Part shown: one piece after another, positions 41,973 to 50,847 of the stretch
How the letters are laid out: the number at the start of each line of letters is the position of its first letter
How positions within the stretch are numbered: the stretch's first letter is position 1
Assembly (NCBI GenBank): GCA_963805715.1
Contig: CAWDVK010000009.1
Location: forward strand, 868,001 to 932,000
Length of the DNA stretch: 64,000 nt
Origin: CAWDVK01 sp963805715
GTDB taxonomy: Bacteria; Actinomycetota; Actinomycetes; Streptosporangiales; Streptosporangiaceae
Direction of reading: 5' to 3'
Notes under the pieces: model-generated
What the model was told of the DNA's origin: nothing
What the model saw: the letters and a program-made list of their open reading frames with translations, nothing else
The model's database searches: none
Position numbers and translations under genes: made by a program

Positions 41973-42590
41973 TCAGGGCATGCGCCGGGACCGGCCGGTC
42001 CGGCTGCCGCCGGGCTCTCGCGCTGGCGGCTGGCCGGCCGGAACGCTGCCCGGATGAGCGCGCCCGCGCCCTGGCCGCCCGCTCCCCCGCCAGCGGACGG
42101 CGGTGATCGCGACGGCCAGCACGGTGGCCGCGATCATCGGCAGGAATCCGGCCCCGATCCAGCGGGCCGCGCTGATCGCGAGGCCGGTCAGGGACGTATC
42201 GGTGGCCCGGTCCCTGATCAGGCCGGCCACGATGGCGGCGGCCAGGTACGCGAGCGCCGGCACCGGGATGATCCGGTAGGCGGCCCGGGGCTGGACCGCG
42301 AGCGCGCCGGCGACAGCGCCGGCGATGACGAAGATGCCGAGGAGCAGGCCGGGGTCACTTCCAGACATGATGGTCACAGCCAGGCCAAGCACGGCACCAG
42401 CGATGACGATGAAGATCCCGGACCTGCCGGGCAGCTCGCCCCAACGCCGCGGCGCCCGGCCCGGCGGTGACGAATGTCCGCGCGTGTCACCCCGCGCGGA
42501 CGGCCGCCGCCCGCGCACGCTGGGGTAGGATCCCGGCACGCCGTTATATGGCGGGCGCGGGTCCGCTTCGCGCCATCGTGGCTCGCTCAT
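41973..42590 (-). CDS. DUF6542-like membrane protein
   Basis: The 205-residue protein has four membrane helices (GIFIVIAGAVLGLAVTIMSG, GLLLGIFVIAGAVAGALAVQ, YLAAAIVAGLIRDRA, GAGFLPMIAATVLAVAITAV). Arg/Pro-rich cytoplasmic tails flank them at both ends. This matches the actinobacterial DUF6542 type, of unknown function. It is divergent from the LCP gene. The 83-bp gap has no clear operator. Confidence 0.72.
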   Translation of the reverse strand: MSEPRWREADPRPPYNGVPGSYPSVRGRRPSARGDTRGHSSPPGRAPRRWGELPGRSGIFIVIAGAVLGLAVTIMSGSDPGLLLGIFVIAGAVAGALAVQPRAAYRIIPVPALAYLAAAIVAGLIRDRATDTSLTGLAISAARWIGAGFLPMIAATVLAVAITAVRWRGSGRPGRGRAHPGSVPAGQPPAREPGGSRTGRSRRMP

Positions 42591-42673
42591 CTGCTCCCAG
42601 ATGGTAGCCGGTTCGGCCTGGTCAGGGGGCTCAGGTAATCTTCGCCGCAGAGTGTCGGCCCCGGAGGGATGCG

Positions 42674-44173
42674 TTGCGCAGGGCGCAGACGGACACGGCG
42701 CTGTGGGGGATCGCGGGCAAGGCCGGTTACCCCGTCAGCTGCATCGCCGCTGCCCTCGTACTGGTGATCAGCGGCTTCTGCTACTTCGTTGTCCGCGACG
42801 TGGGCAGCATCGGCTCCTCGCACGCGATCGCCAGCGGCCCCTCGACCGGCGCGCAGAACATCCTGCTGATGGGCCTGGAGAGCCGCAGGGACTGGAACGG
42901 GAACATCCTGCCGCCCGACATCCTCGCCGCGCTGCACGCGGGAAGCACGCAGGGGGTCGAGAACGGCGTCGGCGGAAACGACACGAACACGCTGATCCTG
43001 ATCCATATACCGGCCAACGGCAAGAAGGCAGTCGGCTTCTCCATTCCCCGCGACGACTGGGTCAATTTCGCCGGCACCGTGGGGCCCCAGCAGGCGGGCA
43101 AGATCGACCAGGCCTACGGCGTGAGCATGTACTACGAGCAGGCGAAGCTTCGTGCCCAGCACCCGGATATGAGCCAGGACCAGCTGGCGTTCCTCGGTAA
43201 TGAGGCCGGCCGCAGCGCCGCCGTGGCGACGGTGGAGAAGCTCACCGGGGTCCATATCGACCATTTCGCCGAAGTCAACCTGGACGGGTTCTATGAGCTG
43301 GCCCAGGTCCTCGGCGGAGTAAACGTCTGCCTCCGGCATGCGGTCTATGACCCCAACTCCGGCGCGGACTTCCGGGCCGGCTACCAGCATCTTGACGCCG
43401 CGCAGGCGCTGGCGTTCGTCCGCCAGCGCGATGGCCTGCCCAACGGTGACCTGGACCGCACGCACCGCCAGCAGGCATTCCTCGACGCGGTCCTGCACCA
43501 GCTGCGCACCGATGGCGTGCTCAGCGACCTGACCAAGGTGCAGGCGCTGCTGTCCGTGGCGAAGCAGTACGTCATCACCGACTCCGGCTGGAACCTGCTC
43601 GACTTCGCCGCCCAGGAACGGAGCCTGACCAGCGGTAACATCACCTTCCGGACGCTGCCGATCCAGGGCTACGCGACCATCGGCGGCCAGGACGCCAACG
43701 CGGTCAGCCCCGCCTACATCAAGGCGATCGTGCACGCCACGTTCTATCCCCCGCCCAGCCCGCCCAGCCCGCCCAGCCCGTCGGCCGCCCGGCACCGGGC
43801 GACGGCCCGCAGCACGGTGGACGTGCTCAACGGCGGCGACACGGCCGGCCTGGCCGGGCGCGTCTCGGCCGCGCTGGTGAGCGAGGGGTACCGGGCCGGC
43901 CAGGTCGGGAACGCGAGCTACCGCGCTGCCACAACGGTCAGCTACGGCGCGGGCGCGGCGGCGAGCGCCAGCCGGATCGCGGCCATGTTCGGCGTGACCG
44001 CCACGGCGAGCGCATCGGTCGCCGCCGGGCACGTCCAGATCCTGCTCGGCGCCAGCGCCACGATGCCGCAGATCAGCGCATCCGCCACGCCGTCGCCGGC
44101 CGTAGTGGTCCCCAGCACCGGCCCGCAGGGCGGCGCGGTCAGCGCGCAGAACGGCATTCCCTGCGTGAACTGA
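42674..44173 (+). CDS. LytR-CpsA-Psr (LCP) family cell-wall ligase
   Basis: The 499-residue protein starts at TTG 42674 after GGAGG. One N-terminal membrane helix (IAAALVLVISGFCYFVVRDV) precedes the LCP domain: NILLMGLESRRDW, NTLILIHIPANGKKAVGFSI PRDDW, then FVRQRDGLPNGDLDRTHRQQ with the Arg pair that binds the pyrophosphate lipid. After a PPSPPSPPSP linker comes a LytR_C domain (TVDVLNGGDTAGLAGRVSAA). LCP enzymes attach glycopolymers such as arabinogalactan or teichoic-like chains to peptidoglycan, outside the membrane. Confidence 0.88.
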   Translation: MRRAQTDTALWGIAGKAGYPVSCIAAALVLVISGFCYFVVRDVGSIGSSHAIASGPSTGAQNILLMGLESRRDWNGNILPPDILAALHAGSTQGVENGVGGNDTNTLILIHIPANGKKAVGFSIPRDDWVNFAGTVGPQQAGKIDQAYGVSMYYEQAKLRAQHPDMSQDQLAFLGNEAGRSAAVATVEKLTGVHIDHFAEVNLDGFYELAQVLGGVNVCLRHAVYDPNSGADFRAGYQHLDAAQALAFVRQRDGLPNGDLDRTHRQQAFLDAVLHQLRTDGVLSDLTKVQALLSVAKQYVITDSGWNLLDFAAQERSLTSGNITFRTLPIQGYATIGGQDANAVSPAYIKAIVHATFYPPPSPPSPPSPSAARHRATARSTVDVLNGGDTAGLAGRVSAALVSEGYRAGQVGNASYRAATTVSYGAGAAASASRIAAMFGVTATASASVAAGHVQILLGASATMPQISASATPSPAVVVPSTGPQGGAVSAQNGIPCVN

Positions 44174-44234
44174 CCCCCGCCGGCGACGCAAGCCGGGCGT
44201 GACCCAAGCGCGCGGCGCTGACACCTGCGGCGAT

Positions 44235-44300
44235 CCCGCCCTGCAGGCAGTCAAGGCCAGGCGGGACCCGCGCGATGTCTTCAACCACGCGCACCCTTGC
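44235..44300 (+). pseudogene. Possible last 20 codons of a berberine-bridge-type oxidase
   Basis: ALQAVKARRDPRDVFNHAHP resembles the conserved end (L-x-x-VK-x-x-xDP-x-x-VF) of BBE-type FAD oxidases. It is very short and has no context. The rest of the 242-bp gap between the LCP and acyl-CoA synthetase stops (44174-44415) shows nothing. Confidence 0.35.
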
Positions 44301-44415
44301 CCCACTCCCACCAGCATCGAGCCAACTGCCATCCGGACCACGGCAGTAGAGCCATTCGTCCCTGGCCAGGGCATCCTGCTGCTGACTTCGCTCAACTCAT
44401 TCCCGCTGAGCTCAG

Positions 44416-46236
44416 CTACCGTGGGCCAGTCGGGCTGTAGAGCGCCTCGATGTCCGCAGCGAAGTCCCTGGCGATCACGTGCCTGCGCACCTTGTCCGAA
44501 GGGGTTAGCTGGCCGGACGCCTCGGTGAAGTCGCGGCCGAGGATCCGGAACCGGCGGATCGACTCCGCGCGGGACACTGCCGTATTCGCATCTTCAACGG
44601 CCACCTGGATCCGCGCGATCAGTTCGGGGTCGTCGGCCAGGTCGCCAGGGGTGGCGTCGTCGGGCCGCCCGTGCTGCCGCTTCCAGAGGGTCAGCGTCTC
44701 GGGATCCAGCGTCACCAGGCAGGCAACGTAGGGTCGGCCCTCGCCGACCACCATGCACTGGCTGACCAGCGGGTACGCGCGAAGCCGGTCCTCGAGCATC
44801 TGGGGCACGACGTGCGTGCCGCCGGCCGTGATGATCAGCTCCTTCTGCCGTCCGGCCACCCGCAGGAAGCCCTCCTCGTCCAGCGCGCCAGTGTCGCCAG
44901 TGTGCAGCCAGCCACCGGAGTCCAGCACCTCGCGGGTCGCGGCGCCGCTGCGCCAGTAGCCGCGGAACACGTTCAGGCCCTTGACCTGAATCTCGCCGTC
45001 CCCGGCGACCCGGATAGTGACGCCAGGCAGCGGCAGCCCGACAGTGCCGATCTTATTGCGGCCCGGCCTGTTCACCGTCGCGGCGCCCGCGCACTCGGTC
45101 AGCCCGTATCCCTCGATCACCGTGATGCCGGTACCGCGGAAGAAATGGCCAAGCCGTTCGCCCAGCGGCGCGCCGCCGGAAACCGCGTACCGCACGTTTC
45201 CGCCAAGCGCGGCCCGCAGCCGGCCATACACCAGCCGGCCAAACACCGCGTGCCGCAGCCGCAGGGCCAGGCCGGGACCGCGGCCCGCCGCCGCTCCCTC
45301 CCCCGCCTGGCTCCAGGCGATCGCCGTCTCCGTGGCAGCGGCGAAGATCCTCGCCTGAGCTCTGCTGGCCGCGGCCTGCCGCCGGGCGCTGTCATAGACC
45401 TTCTCGAATACCCGCGGCACCGCGAGCAGGAAGGTGGGGCGGAACTCCACCAGGCCGTCTGCCAGGCTGGCAGTGTCCGGCCAGTGCCCCAGGATCGCGC
45501 CGGATTCGAGATAGCCGACCTGGATGATGCGCGCGAAAACATGCGCCAGCGGCAAGAAGAGAAGCGTCGAGCAGCCAGGCATGGCAAAGATCTCCGGCAG
45601 CACTGCCACCGCGCTGCGCACGTCGGCGAGCAGGTTGCCGTGAGTCACCTCGCAGCCCTTCTGCCGGCCGGTCGTGCCGGAGGTATAGATGATGGTCGCC
45701 AGGTCCGCGGCCTTCCGCCCGGCCCGGCGCCGGTCCAGCTGCTCCTTGCTGACCGGCCCGCCGCCGGACGCCAGCGCGTCCAGCCCGCCGATCATCCACA
45801 GATGCTCCAGGCCGGGCAGCCTGCCCCGGACGCTGCCGATGACCGCCGCGTGTGCGCTGGTCTCGGCGAAGACAGCGCACGCGGATGAGTCACTCAGGAT
45901 CCACTCGACCTGCTCCGCCGATGAGGTCTCATAGACCGGCACGGTAACCGCGCCCGCGGCCCAGCAGGCATAGTCGATCAGCGTCCACTCATAACAGGTG
46001 CGCGACATCAGCGCGACCCGGTCGCCAGCCCCGATGCCCGCCGCCACCAGGCCCCGGGCCAGCGCGCTCACCTCGGCTCCGAACTGCGCCGCCGTCACGT
46101 CCTGCCAGCCCCCCGAGCCGGTCCGCCGGCGCAGCACGACCGCCGCCGGCTCCGCCCCGGCCCGGCGGAACACCACATCCGCCAGGCTGGCGGACTCGGG
46201 AACCCGTACGAGCGGCGGGATGCCGAACTCGCGCAT
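44416..46236 (-). CDS. Long-chain fatty acid-CoA ligase (FadD15-like AMP-forming synthetase)
   Basis: The 606-residue protein has the adenylation signature TIIYTSGTTGRQKGCEVTHG, YGLTECAGAATVN, GWLHTGDTGALDEEGFLRVA, GRQKELIITAGGTHVVPQML, and closing LTPSDKVRRHVI with the catalytic Lys. It activates fatty acids to acyl-CoA through acyl-AMP. ATG 46236 follows GGGAGGA. The 152 bases upstream (46237-46388) carry no recognised feature. It is not a benzoate-CoA ligase type, so it does not complete the box pathway. Confidence 0.88.
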   Translation of the reverse strand: MREFGIPPLVRVPESASLADVVFRRAGAEPAAVVLRRRTGSGGWQDVTAAQFGAEVSALARGLVAAGIGAGDRVALMSRTCYEWTLIDYACWAAGAVTVPVYETSSAEQVEWILSDSSACAVFAETSAHAAVIGSVRGRLPGLEHLWMIGGLDALASGGGPVSKEQLDRRRAGRKAADLATIIYTSGTTGRQKGCEVTHGNLLADVRSAVAVLPEIFAMPGCSTLLFLPLAHVFARIIQVGYLESGAILGHWPDTASLADGLVEFRPTFLLAVPRVFEKVYDSARRQAAASRAQARIFAAATETAIAWSQAGEGAAAGRGPGLALRLRHAVFGRLVYGRLRAALGGNVRYAVSGGAPLGERLGHFFRGTGITVIEGYGLTECAGAATVNRPGRNKIGTVGLPLPGVTIRVAGDGEIQVKGLNVFRGYWRSGAATREVLDSGGWLHTGDTGALDEEGFLRVAGRQKELIITAGGTHVVPQMLEDRLRAYPLVSQCMVVGEGRPYVACLVTLDPETLTLWKRQHGRPDDATPGDLADDPELIARIQVAVEDANTAVSRAESIRRFRILGRDFTEASGQLTPSDKVRRHVIARDFAADIEALYSPTGPR

Positions 46237-46388
46237 GCATGCTCCTCCCTGCGCCCGCCGGCTTGAGGAGACTTGCCCAGGCGGCGCATCCGGCAACGTC
46301 TGGGGCGGCCGGTCCGGATGAGAATCAAGATAGAGGCCGCCCGGCTCTGCGCGCCGCAGCTCCTGTATGCGCCTGGTGGCCGACACGG

Positions 46389-46952
46389 CTAGAGCGCGCC
46401 GAGCTCGACCGTGACGTCCAGGATTCCCGGGGCATCCGGGTGGGCTGACACCCGCCCGGCCCTGGCGAGCAGGGCCAGCGAGGCGGAGTTGCCGGCATCG
46501 ACCACCGTGTGCACCCGGGTGACCGAAGGCGGGCGGCGCTGCAGCAGCGCCGAGGCGAGCGCGGCGCCGACGCCGCGACCCTGCCAGTCGTCGGCGACGG
46601 TGATGGCAATGTCGGCGGTGGCCGGGTCATCGGGGTACAGCAGGAGATGGGCGACCCCGGCTGGGCCTTCCTCCTCCCCTGGCGGCAGCACGATGAGCAA
46701 GAGCGCAATGTGCTGCCGCCCGTCCACGCTGCCGACAAGGTGCCGGATCATCGAGTCATCAAGCTCACCGAGCACCGTCAGGAACCGGCGCTGGCGCGAT
46801 GCCTCGGACAGGTGCCGGAACCCATTGCGCAGCATCTCGCCATCGGTAGGCAGCAGCGGCCAGATCATCGCCGGCGTGCCGTCTCGCAGGACGAACTCGC
46901 CCGACAGCAGCTGACTGCCCGGCTCAGCCCCTGCGGCACCGGGCTGCGGCAT
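46389..46952 (-). CDS. GNAT-family N-acetyltransferase
   Basis: The 187-residue protein has the acetyl-CoA loop VADDWQGRGVGAALASALLQ and a following VDAGNSASLALLARAG. The N-terminal half (FVLRDGTPAMIWPLLPTDGE, HLSEASRQRRFL) resembles the GNAT module of Pat-type protein acetyltransferases. ATG 46952 follows GGAGGGGG. Its neighbours are a fatty acid-CoA ligase and an ADP-forming CoA ligase, so acetylation control of acyl-CoA synthetases is a reasonable guess. Confidence 0.75.
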   Translation of the reverse strand: MPQPGAAGAEPGSQLLSGEFVLRDGTPAMIWPLLPTDGEMLRNGFRHLSEASRQRRFLTVLGELDDSMIRHLVGSVDGRQHIALLLIVLPPGEEEGPAGVAHLLLYPDDPATADIAITVADDWQGRGVGAALASALLQRRPPSVTRVHTVVDAGNSASLALLARAGRVSAHPDAPGILDVTVELGAL

Positions 46953-47109
46953 AGCCCGCCCCCTCCGGCTGCACGCTCGCCACCGGGCTGGCTGCCTGTC
47001 TGCCCGGTCGAGAAGCACGCCGCCGGAATCTCGTGAGCCGCAAAGGTTTGGCATTCCTCTTTGACGCTGCAAGGTCACGTTCGCTTGCCCCAGGGGCTTA
47101 GGTCATGAG

Positions 47110-47349
47110 GTGGCGGGACCAAGGCGAGCGGACCGTGACCCTATCGCCCGCGAGCAGGCGCACCATCTTCAGCAGCTGCTCGACAAGGTCACCATGAGCC
47201 TGTACCAGGTCGGCCTCAACTTGCAGGCGGCGGCCGACCTGCCCGGCGAGTTAGCCGGCCAGTACATCGCCGACGCCCTGATGCGGCTCGACGAGACGAT
47301 CCGCGAGATCCGTGACAGCGCTTTCTCCCCCGCGCGCGACCACCTCTGA
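47110..47349 (+). CDS. Small stand-alone HisKA_3-like dimerisation domain without the phospho-His
   Basis: The 79-residue protein from GTG 47110 reads LQQLLDKVTMSLYQVGLNLQ, then ADALMRLDETIREIRDSAFS. This aligns with the two-helix DHp domain of DevS/NarX-type kinases (R-x-LHD-x-VIQ-x-L-x-x-x-G-x-x-LQ). The LHD phospho-acceptor His is Leu here (LLDKV), and no ATPase domain follows. It could dimerise with or block a kinase, or be a remnant. It is convergent with the CoA ligase gene, 13 bases away. Confidence 0.6.
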   Translation: MAGPRRADRDPIAREQAHHLQQLLDKVTMSLYQVGLNLQAAADLPGELAGQYIADALMRLDETIREIRDSAFSPARDHL

Positions 47350-47362
47350 CCTGGGTGGCCAG

Positions 47363-50110
47363 TCAGGCTCGCGGCCGCCGGCGCAGCGCCGGGAACAACG
47401 GTCCGGGACCAAGCGGCCGCGGGGCCAGCCGCGCCTTGCAGTCGACGATGAGCGCCCCCTCGGCAGTGACCAGGATGGGGTTGAGATCGAGCTCGATCAG
47501 CTCAGGAACCTCCTCGGCCACGCGGGCGACCTGGTCGAGCACCGCGATCAGCGCCTGGCGGTCCACTTTGGGCGCGCCCCGGTAGCCGTCGAGCAGCGGG
47601 GCCGCCCGCAGCGCGGCCACCATGGCGTCAGCCGCGCCCGGCTCAAGCGGCGGGACGGCGAACTGACGGTCCCCGAGCAGGTCCGTCAGGACCCCGCCGA
47701 GGCCGACCATGACGACCGGGCCGAATTCAGGATCGGAAGCAAGCCCGACGATCGCCTCCACGCCCGACGGCGCCGTCGGCTGGATGACCGCCCCGCCCAT
47801 CTTCGCGCCAAGCCGCGCCTCCATCGCCGCGTACGCTGCCCGGACGGCGTCGGGGTCCTCCAGGCCCAGCGCGACGCCGCCGACTTCGGTCTTGTGCACC
47901 ACGTCGCCGGAGCGGGCCTTCAGCACGACGGGGAACCCGACGCGCTCGGCCTTGGCGGCCGCGTCGGCCGCGCTGGTCACGCCGCGGGTGGGCAGGACGG
48001 GCAGCCCGCACGCCGCTAGCAGGAGGGCCGCCTGATCCAGCGGCAGCCACCCCCCTTCGGGACTGCTGGCGAGCTGCGCGGCGACGATCTCCCCGATCGC
48101 CGGCCGATCGGACAGGTCTCCGCCATCCCCGGCCGGGAGCAGGGGACGTCGCCGCCACTGCGCATAGCGGCAGACATGACCGAGTGCAGTCGCTGCCCGC
48201 TCCGGCGACGGAAGCTCAGCGACCTGGGCCGTCGCTGCTGAACTGCCAGCGGCGTCCGCTTCGACGGAGCAGACGACGACCGGCTTGCCGACCCGCTGCG
48301 CGACGCGGGCGATGGTCTCTCGCGTTGCCGCCGCGGAGATCGCCAGGGTCTCGATGACGACGGTAATGACCGCGTCGATCGCGTCGTCGGCCAGGACGAT
48401 GCCGAGCGCTCGCTCCAGCATGTCCGCCGTGCCGTCCGCGGTCAGGTCAACCGGATTGGCCGCTGCCGCGGCCGGGGCGAGGATCTCGCCGAGTGCGTGC
48501 TGCGTTGCCTCGCAGAGTTCCGGAACGGTCAGCTCCCCTCCCTCGCATGCGTCGGCGGCGAGGATGAGCGGGCCCCCGGAGTTGCCGACCAGTGCCACCC
48601 GGCAGCCGGCGGGCAGCGGAGCGGCCAGCAGGATGGCGGAAACGTCCAGGAGTTCCTCGAGCCGGTCGACCTTGATGACGCCGGCGCTCTGGAGCAGGGC
48701 AGCGACGGTCACTTCCGGCGTCGCCGCCGCCGCGGTGTGCGAGCGCGCGCCCCTGGCGCCGGCCGATGTACGACCCGCCTTGAGCGCCACGATGGGCTTG
48801 GTCGCACCGACCCGCCGGGCGATGCGGGCGAACTTACGCGGGTTGCCGAGTGATTCGAGGTAGAGCGCGATCACCGAGGTCCGGTCGTCGTCCTCGAAGA
48901 AGCACAGCAGATCGTTCGGGCTCACGTCGAGCTTGTTCCCGACCGAAACGAAGGCTGACAGGCCGAGTCCCGCCGCCGTGGTCTCCTCGCCGAGCACGAC
49001 CCCGACCGCGCCGGACTGCGAGATGAGGGCCAGCCGCCCAGGCAGCGGCTCCAGTGAGGTGAAGGTGGCGTTCATCCGGATGCCGGGATCGGTGTTGACG
49101 ACGCCGAGGCAGTTGGGGCCGACGATCCGCATCCCGTTCCTGCGGGCGACGCTCAGCATGTCGGTCTCGACTGCGGCACCGGATCGGCCCGTCTCGCCGA
49201 AGCCCGCGGTAATGATGGTGACCGCGCGCACGCCGGCCGATGCGGCTTCCTCGATCACACCCGGAACAGAGGACGCGGGAACGGCCACGACCGCGAGGTG
49301 GACCGGCTCGGGTATCGACAGCAGCGCCGGGTAAGCCGGCACGCCGCAGACCGCCCGCGCCGACGGGTTAACCGGGTAGACAGTCCCGGCGAAGTCACCG
49401 ACGAGAAGCGACCGGACGACCTGGTGGCCCACGTTCCCCGGCTTACGGCCCGCCCCGACTACCGCGATGGAGCCGGGGCGCAGGATCTCCGCGATGCTGG
49501 CGACCTCCGCTGTCGCCTCCCGCTCGTCGCACGCGGCCCGGTAGGCCGGCGTCGGTCGCAGGTCGATCTCGACCCGCACCGTTCCGGCTCCCTCTCGCCT
49601 GGTGCAGTGCAGTCCCGTGGCGGCGAACATTTCCAGCATGGCCGCGTTCTGCGCCTTGACCCCGGCCAGGAAGCGCAGGATTCCCCTGGTTCGGGCGTAT
49701 TCCGCCAGGGTCTCGAACAGCAGGGTGGCGACGCCCTGACGCTGGTAGGCGTCGGTGACGATGAAGCCGGCCTCCGTGGCCAGCGTTGCGGTGTCGGAGC
49801 GGGCATAGCTCGCCAGCCCGACCAGCTCGTCCGACACGACCGCGACGAAGGCCATCCGGGCGTTGTAGTCCACCTCAGTGAAGCGCGCTGCGGACTCGAG
49901 GCTGAGGGTGGGGGCGGACAGCAGCACATGGTGGTGCAGTGCGCCAGGCGACACAGTGGCATGCAGCCCGAGCAGCGCGCTGGCGTCAGAAGGCCGGATC
50001 GGACGGACGACCACCGCCTCACCGCTCCTGAGCAGCCCGTCGAACTCCCACTCGGCGGGATATCCCGGTGGGTACGCATTGTCTTGCGGGGTGGCATCGA
50101 GGCTAGCCAT
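47363..50110 (-). CDS. Bifunctional GNAT acetyltransferase / ADP-forming acyl-CoA synthetase
   Basis: The 915-residue protein has four parts. A GNAT domain (about 20-180) carries DAYQRQGVATLLFETLAEYA. A CoA-binding Rossmann domain follows (IAVVGAGRKPGNVGHQVVRS, FGETGRSGAA). A succinyl-CoA ligase-like domain has ISQSGAVGVV and NSGGPLILAADACE. The C-terminal ATP-grasp domain (VVLKARSGDVVHKTEVGGVA) closes with IELDLNPILV. Family members make acetyl-CoA with ATP/ADP or act as Pat-like protein lysine acetyltransferases. ATG 50110 is preceded by GGAGG. Confidence 0.88.
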   Translation of the reverse strand: MASLDATPQDNAYPPGYPAEWEFDGLLRSGEAVVVRPIRPSDASALLGLHATVSPGALHHHVLLSAPTLSLESAARFTEVDYNARMAFVAVVSDELVGLASYARSDTATLATEAGFIVTDAYQRQGVATLLFETLAEYARTRGILRFLAGVKAQNAAMLEMFAATGLHCTRREGAGTVRVEIDLRPTPAYRAACDEREATAEVASIAEILRPGSIAVVGAGRKPGNVGHQVVRSLLVGDFAGTVYPVNPSARAVCGVPAYPALLSIPEPVHLAVVAVPASSVPGVIEEAASAGVRAVTIITAGFGETGRSGAAVETDMLSVARRNGMRIVGPNCLGVVNTDPGIRMNATFTSLEPLPGRLALISQSGAVGVVLGEETTAAGLGLSAFVSVGNKLDVSPNDLLCFFEDDDRTSVIALYLESLGNPRKFARIARRVGATKPIVALKAGRTSAGARGARSHTAAAATPEVTVAALLQSAGVIKVDRLEELLDVSAILLAAPLPAGCRVALVGNSGGPLILAADACEGGELTVPELCEATQHALGEILAPAAAAANPVDLTADGTADMLERALGIVLADDAIDAVITVVIETLAISAAATRETIARVAQRVGKPVVVCSVEADAAGSSAATAQVAELPSPERAATALGHVCRYAQWRRRPLLPAGDGGDLSDRPAIGEIVAAQLASSPEGGWLPLDQAALLLAACGLPVLPTRGVTSAADAAAKAERVGFPVVLKARSGDVVHKTEVGGVALGLEDPDAVRAAYAAMEARLGAKMGGAVIQPTAPSGVEAIVGLASDPEFGPVVMVGLGGVLTDLLGDRQFAVPPLEPGAADAMVAALRAAPLLDGYRGAPKVDRQALIAVLDQVARVAEEVPELIELDLNPILVTAEGALIVDCKARLAPRPLGPGPLFPALRRRPRA

Positions 50111-50349
50111 CGTTATTCCCTCCGGTATCTAACCTCGCCGCGCCGCCGCCAGGCGCCAGGGCCGGAGGTCCCGGATGCGCACCTCCTGCGACCGCAAGCC
50201 AGTCACTTGCCGAACTGGCGTACTCGAGGGCTGGCTGAGGTGCCAGCAGCGTGTGTGGCATGAATCACGCGAGTGTTCGGCCGGCCTGGGCCGACCTGAT
50301 ACGAGCGGCTCAGGCCTGCGTCGCCGACAGCGCGAAGTACCAGCTGCAC

Positions 50350-50682
50350 TTATCGGGTCTTGCCCGTTCGACGCCCGCCCCTGCGCTGGTCGAGCAGGCG
50401 CCGCTGGTTGTCCCAGGCGGCCATGCGCGCGGCCATGCGGACCTGGTTCTCCCGGGACAGGCTTGCTGCAGCCGCCAGCCCGATGGCACCAGTGACCACG
50501 TACGACAGGAAGCGGCGGCTCCCGAGATACCGCGCCAGCGCGGCCAGCCCCATTGCTGTAACCAGCGCACGGCGCTGACGGCTCTCCGCCGGCACCTGGC
50601 CGGCTGGCCCGTTCACGCCCCGCGAGCGCACGGCTCTGCGCGCCCGGTGGCCATCCGGTCGTAACCCAGCCTCGTGCATCAT
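50350..50682 (-). CDS. Small predicted membrane protein, unknown function
   Basis: The product has about 110 residues, starting at ATG 50682 or 50679 after GGGAGG. A single hydrophobic segment (FLSYVVTGAIGLAAAASLSR) is flanked by Arg-rich stretches (AALARYLGSRRFL, WDNQRRLLDQRRGGRR). I do not recognise the family. The 239 bases between it and the CoA ligase start (50111-50349) hold no recognised feature. Confidence 0.5.
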   Translation of the reverse strand: MMHEAGLRPDGHRARRAVRSRGVNGPAGQVPAESRQRRALVTAMGLAALARYLGSRRFLSYVVTGAIGLAAAASLSRENQVRMAARMAAWDNQRRLLDQRRGGRRTGKTR

Positions 50683-50847
50683 CCTGCCTCCCAATCCCGA
50701 CCCTGGCGTGTGCCTAGGCTGACTTGACATCCGTAGCGGGTCGGCCCTTTGCCTGGACCTGGGTCCCATTTCCGGGCGCTGCTGACTCGAAGGCCGTTTC
50801 GCCGGGCCCTGAGTGGCCGTGACCTGCTCATCATCTGCCGTTGCCGA

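Noticed and set aside
43745..43780. PPSPPSPPSP-coding repeat as a regulatory repeat
   Set aside because: It is an ordinary proline-rich linker between the LCP and LytR_C domains.
44416..46236. Acyl-CoA synthetase as the missing benzoate-CoA ligase of the box pathway
   Set aside because: Sequence style and length match FadD15-like long-chain ligases, and it is 14 kb away on an unrelated transcript.
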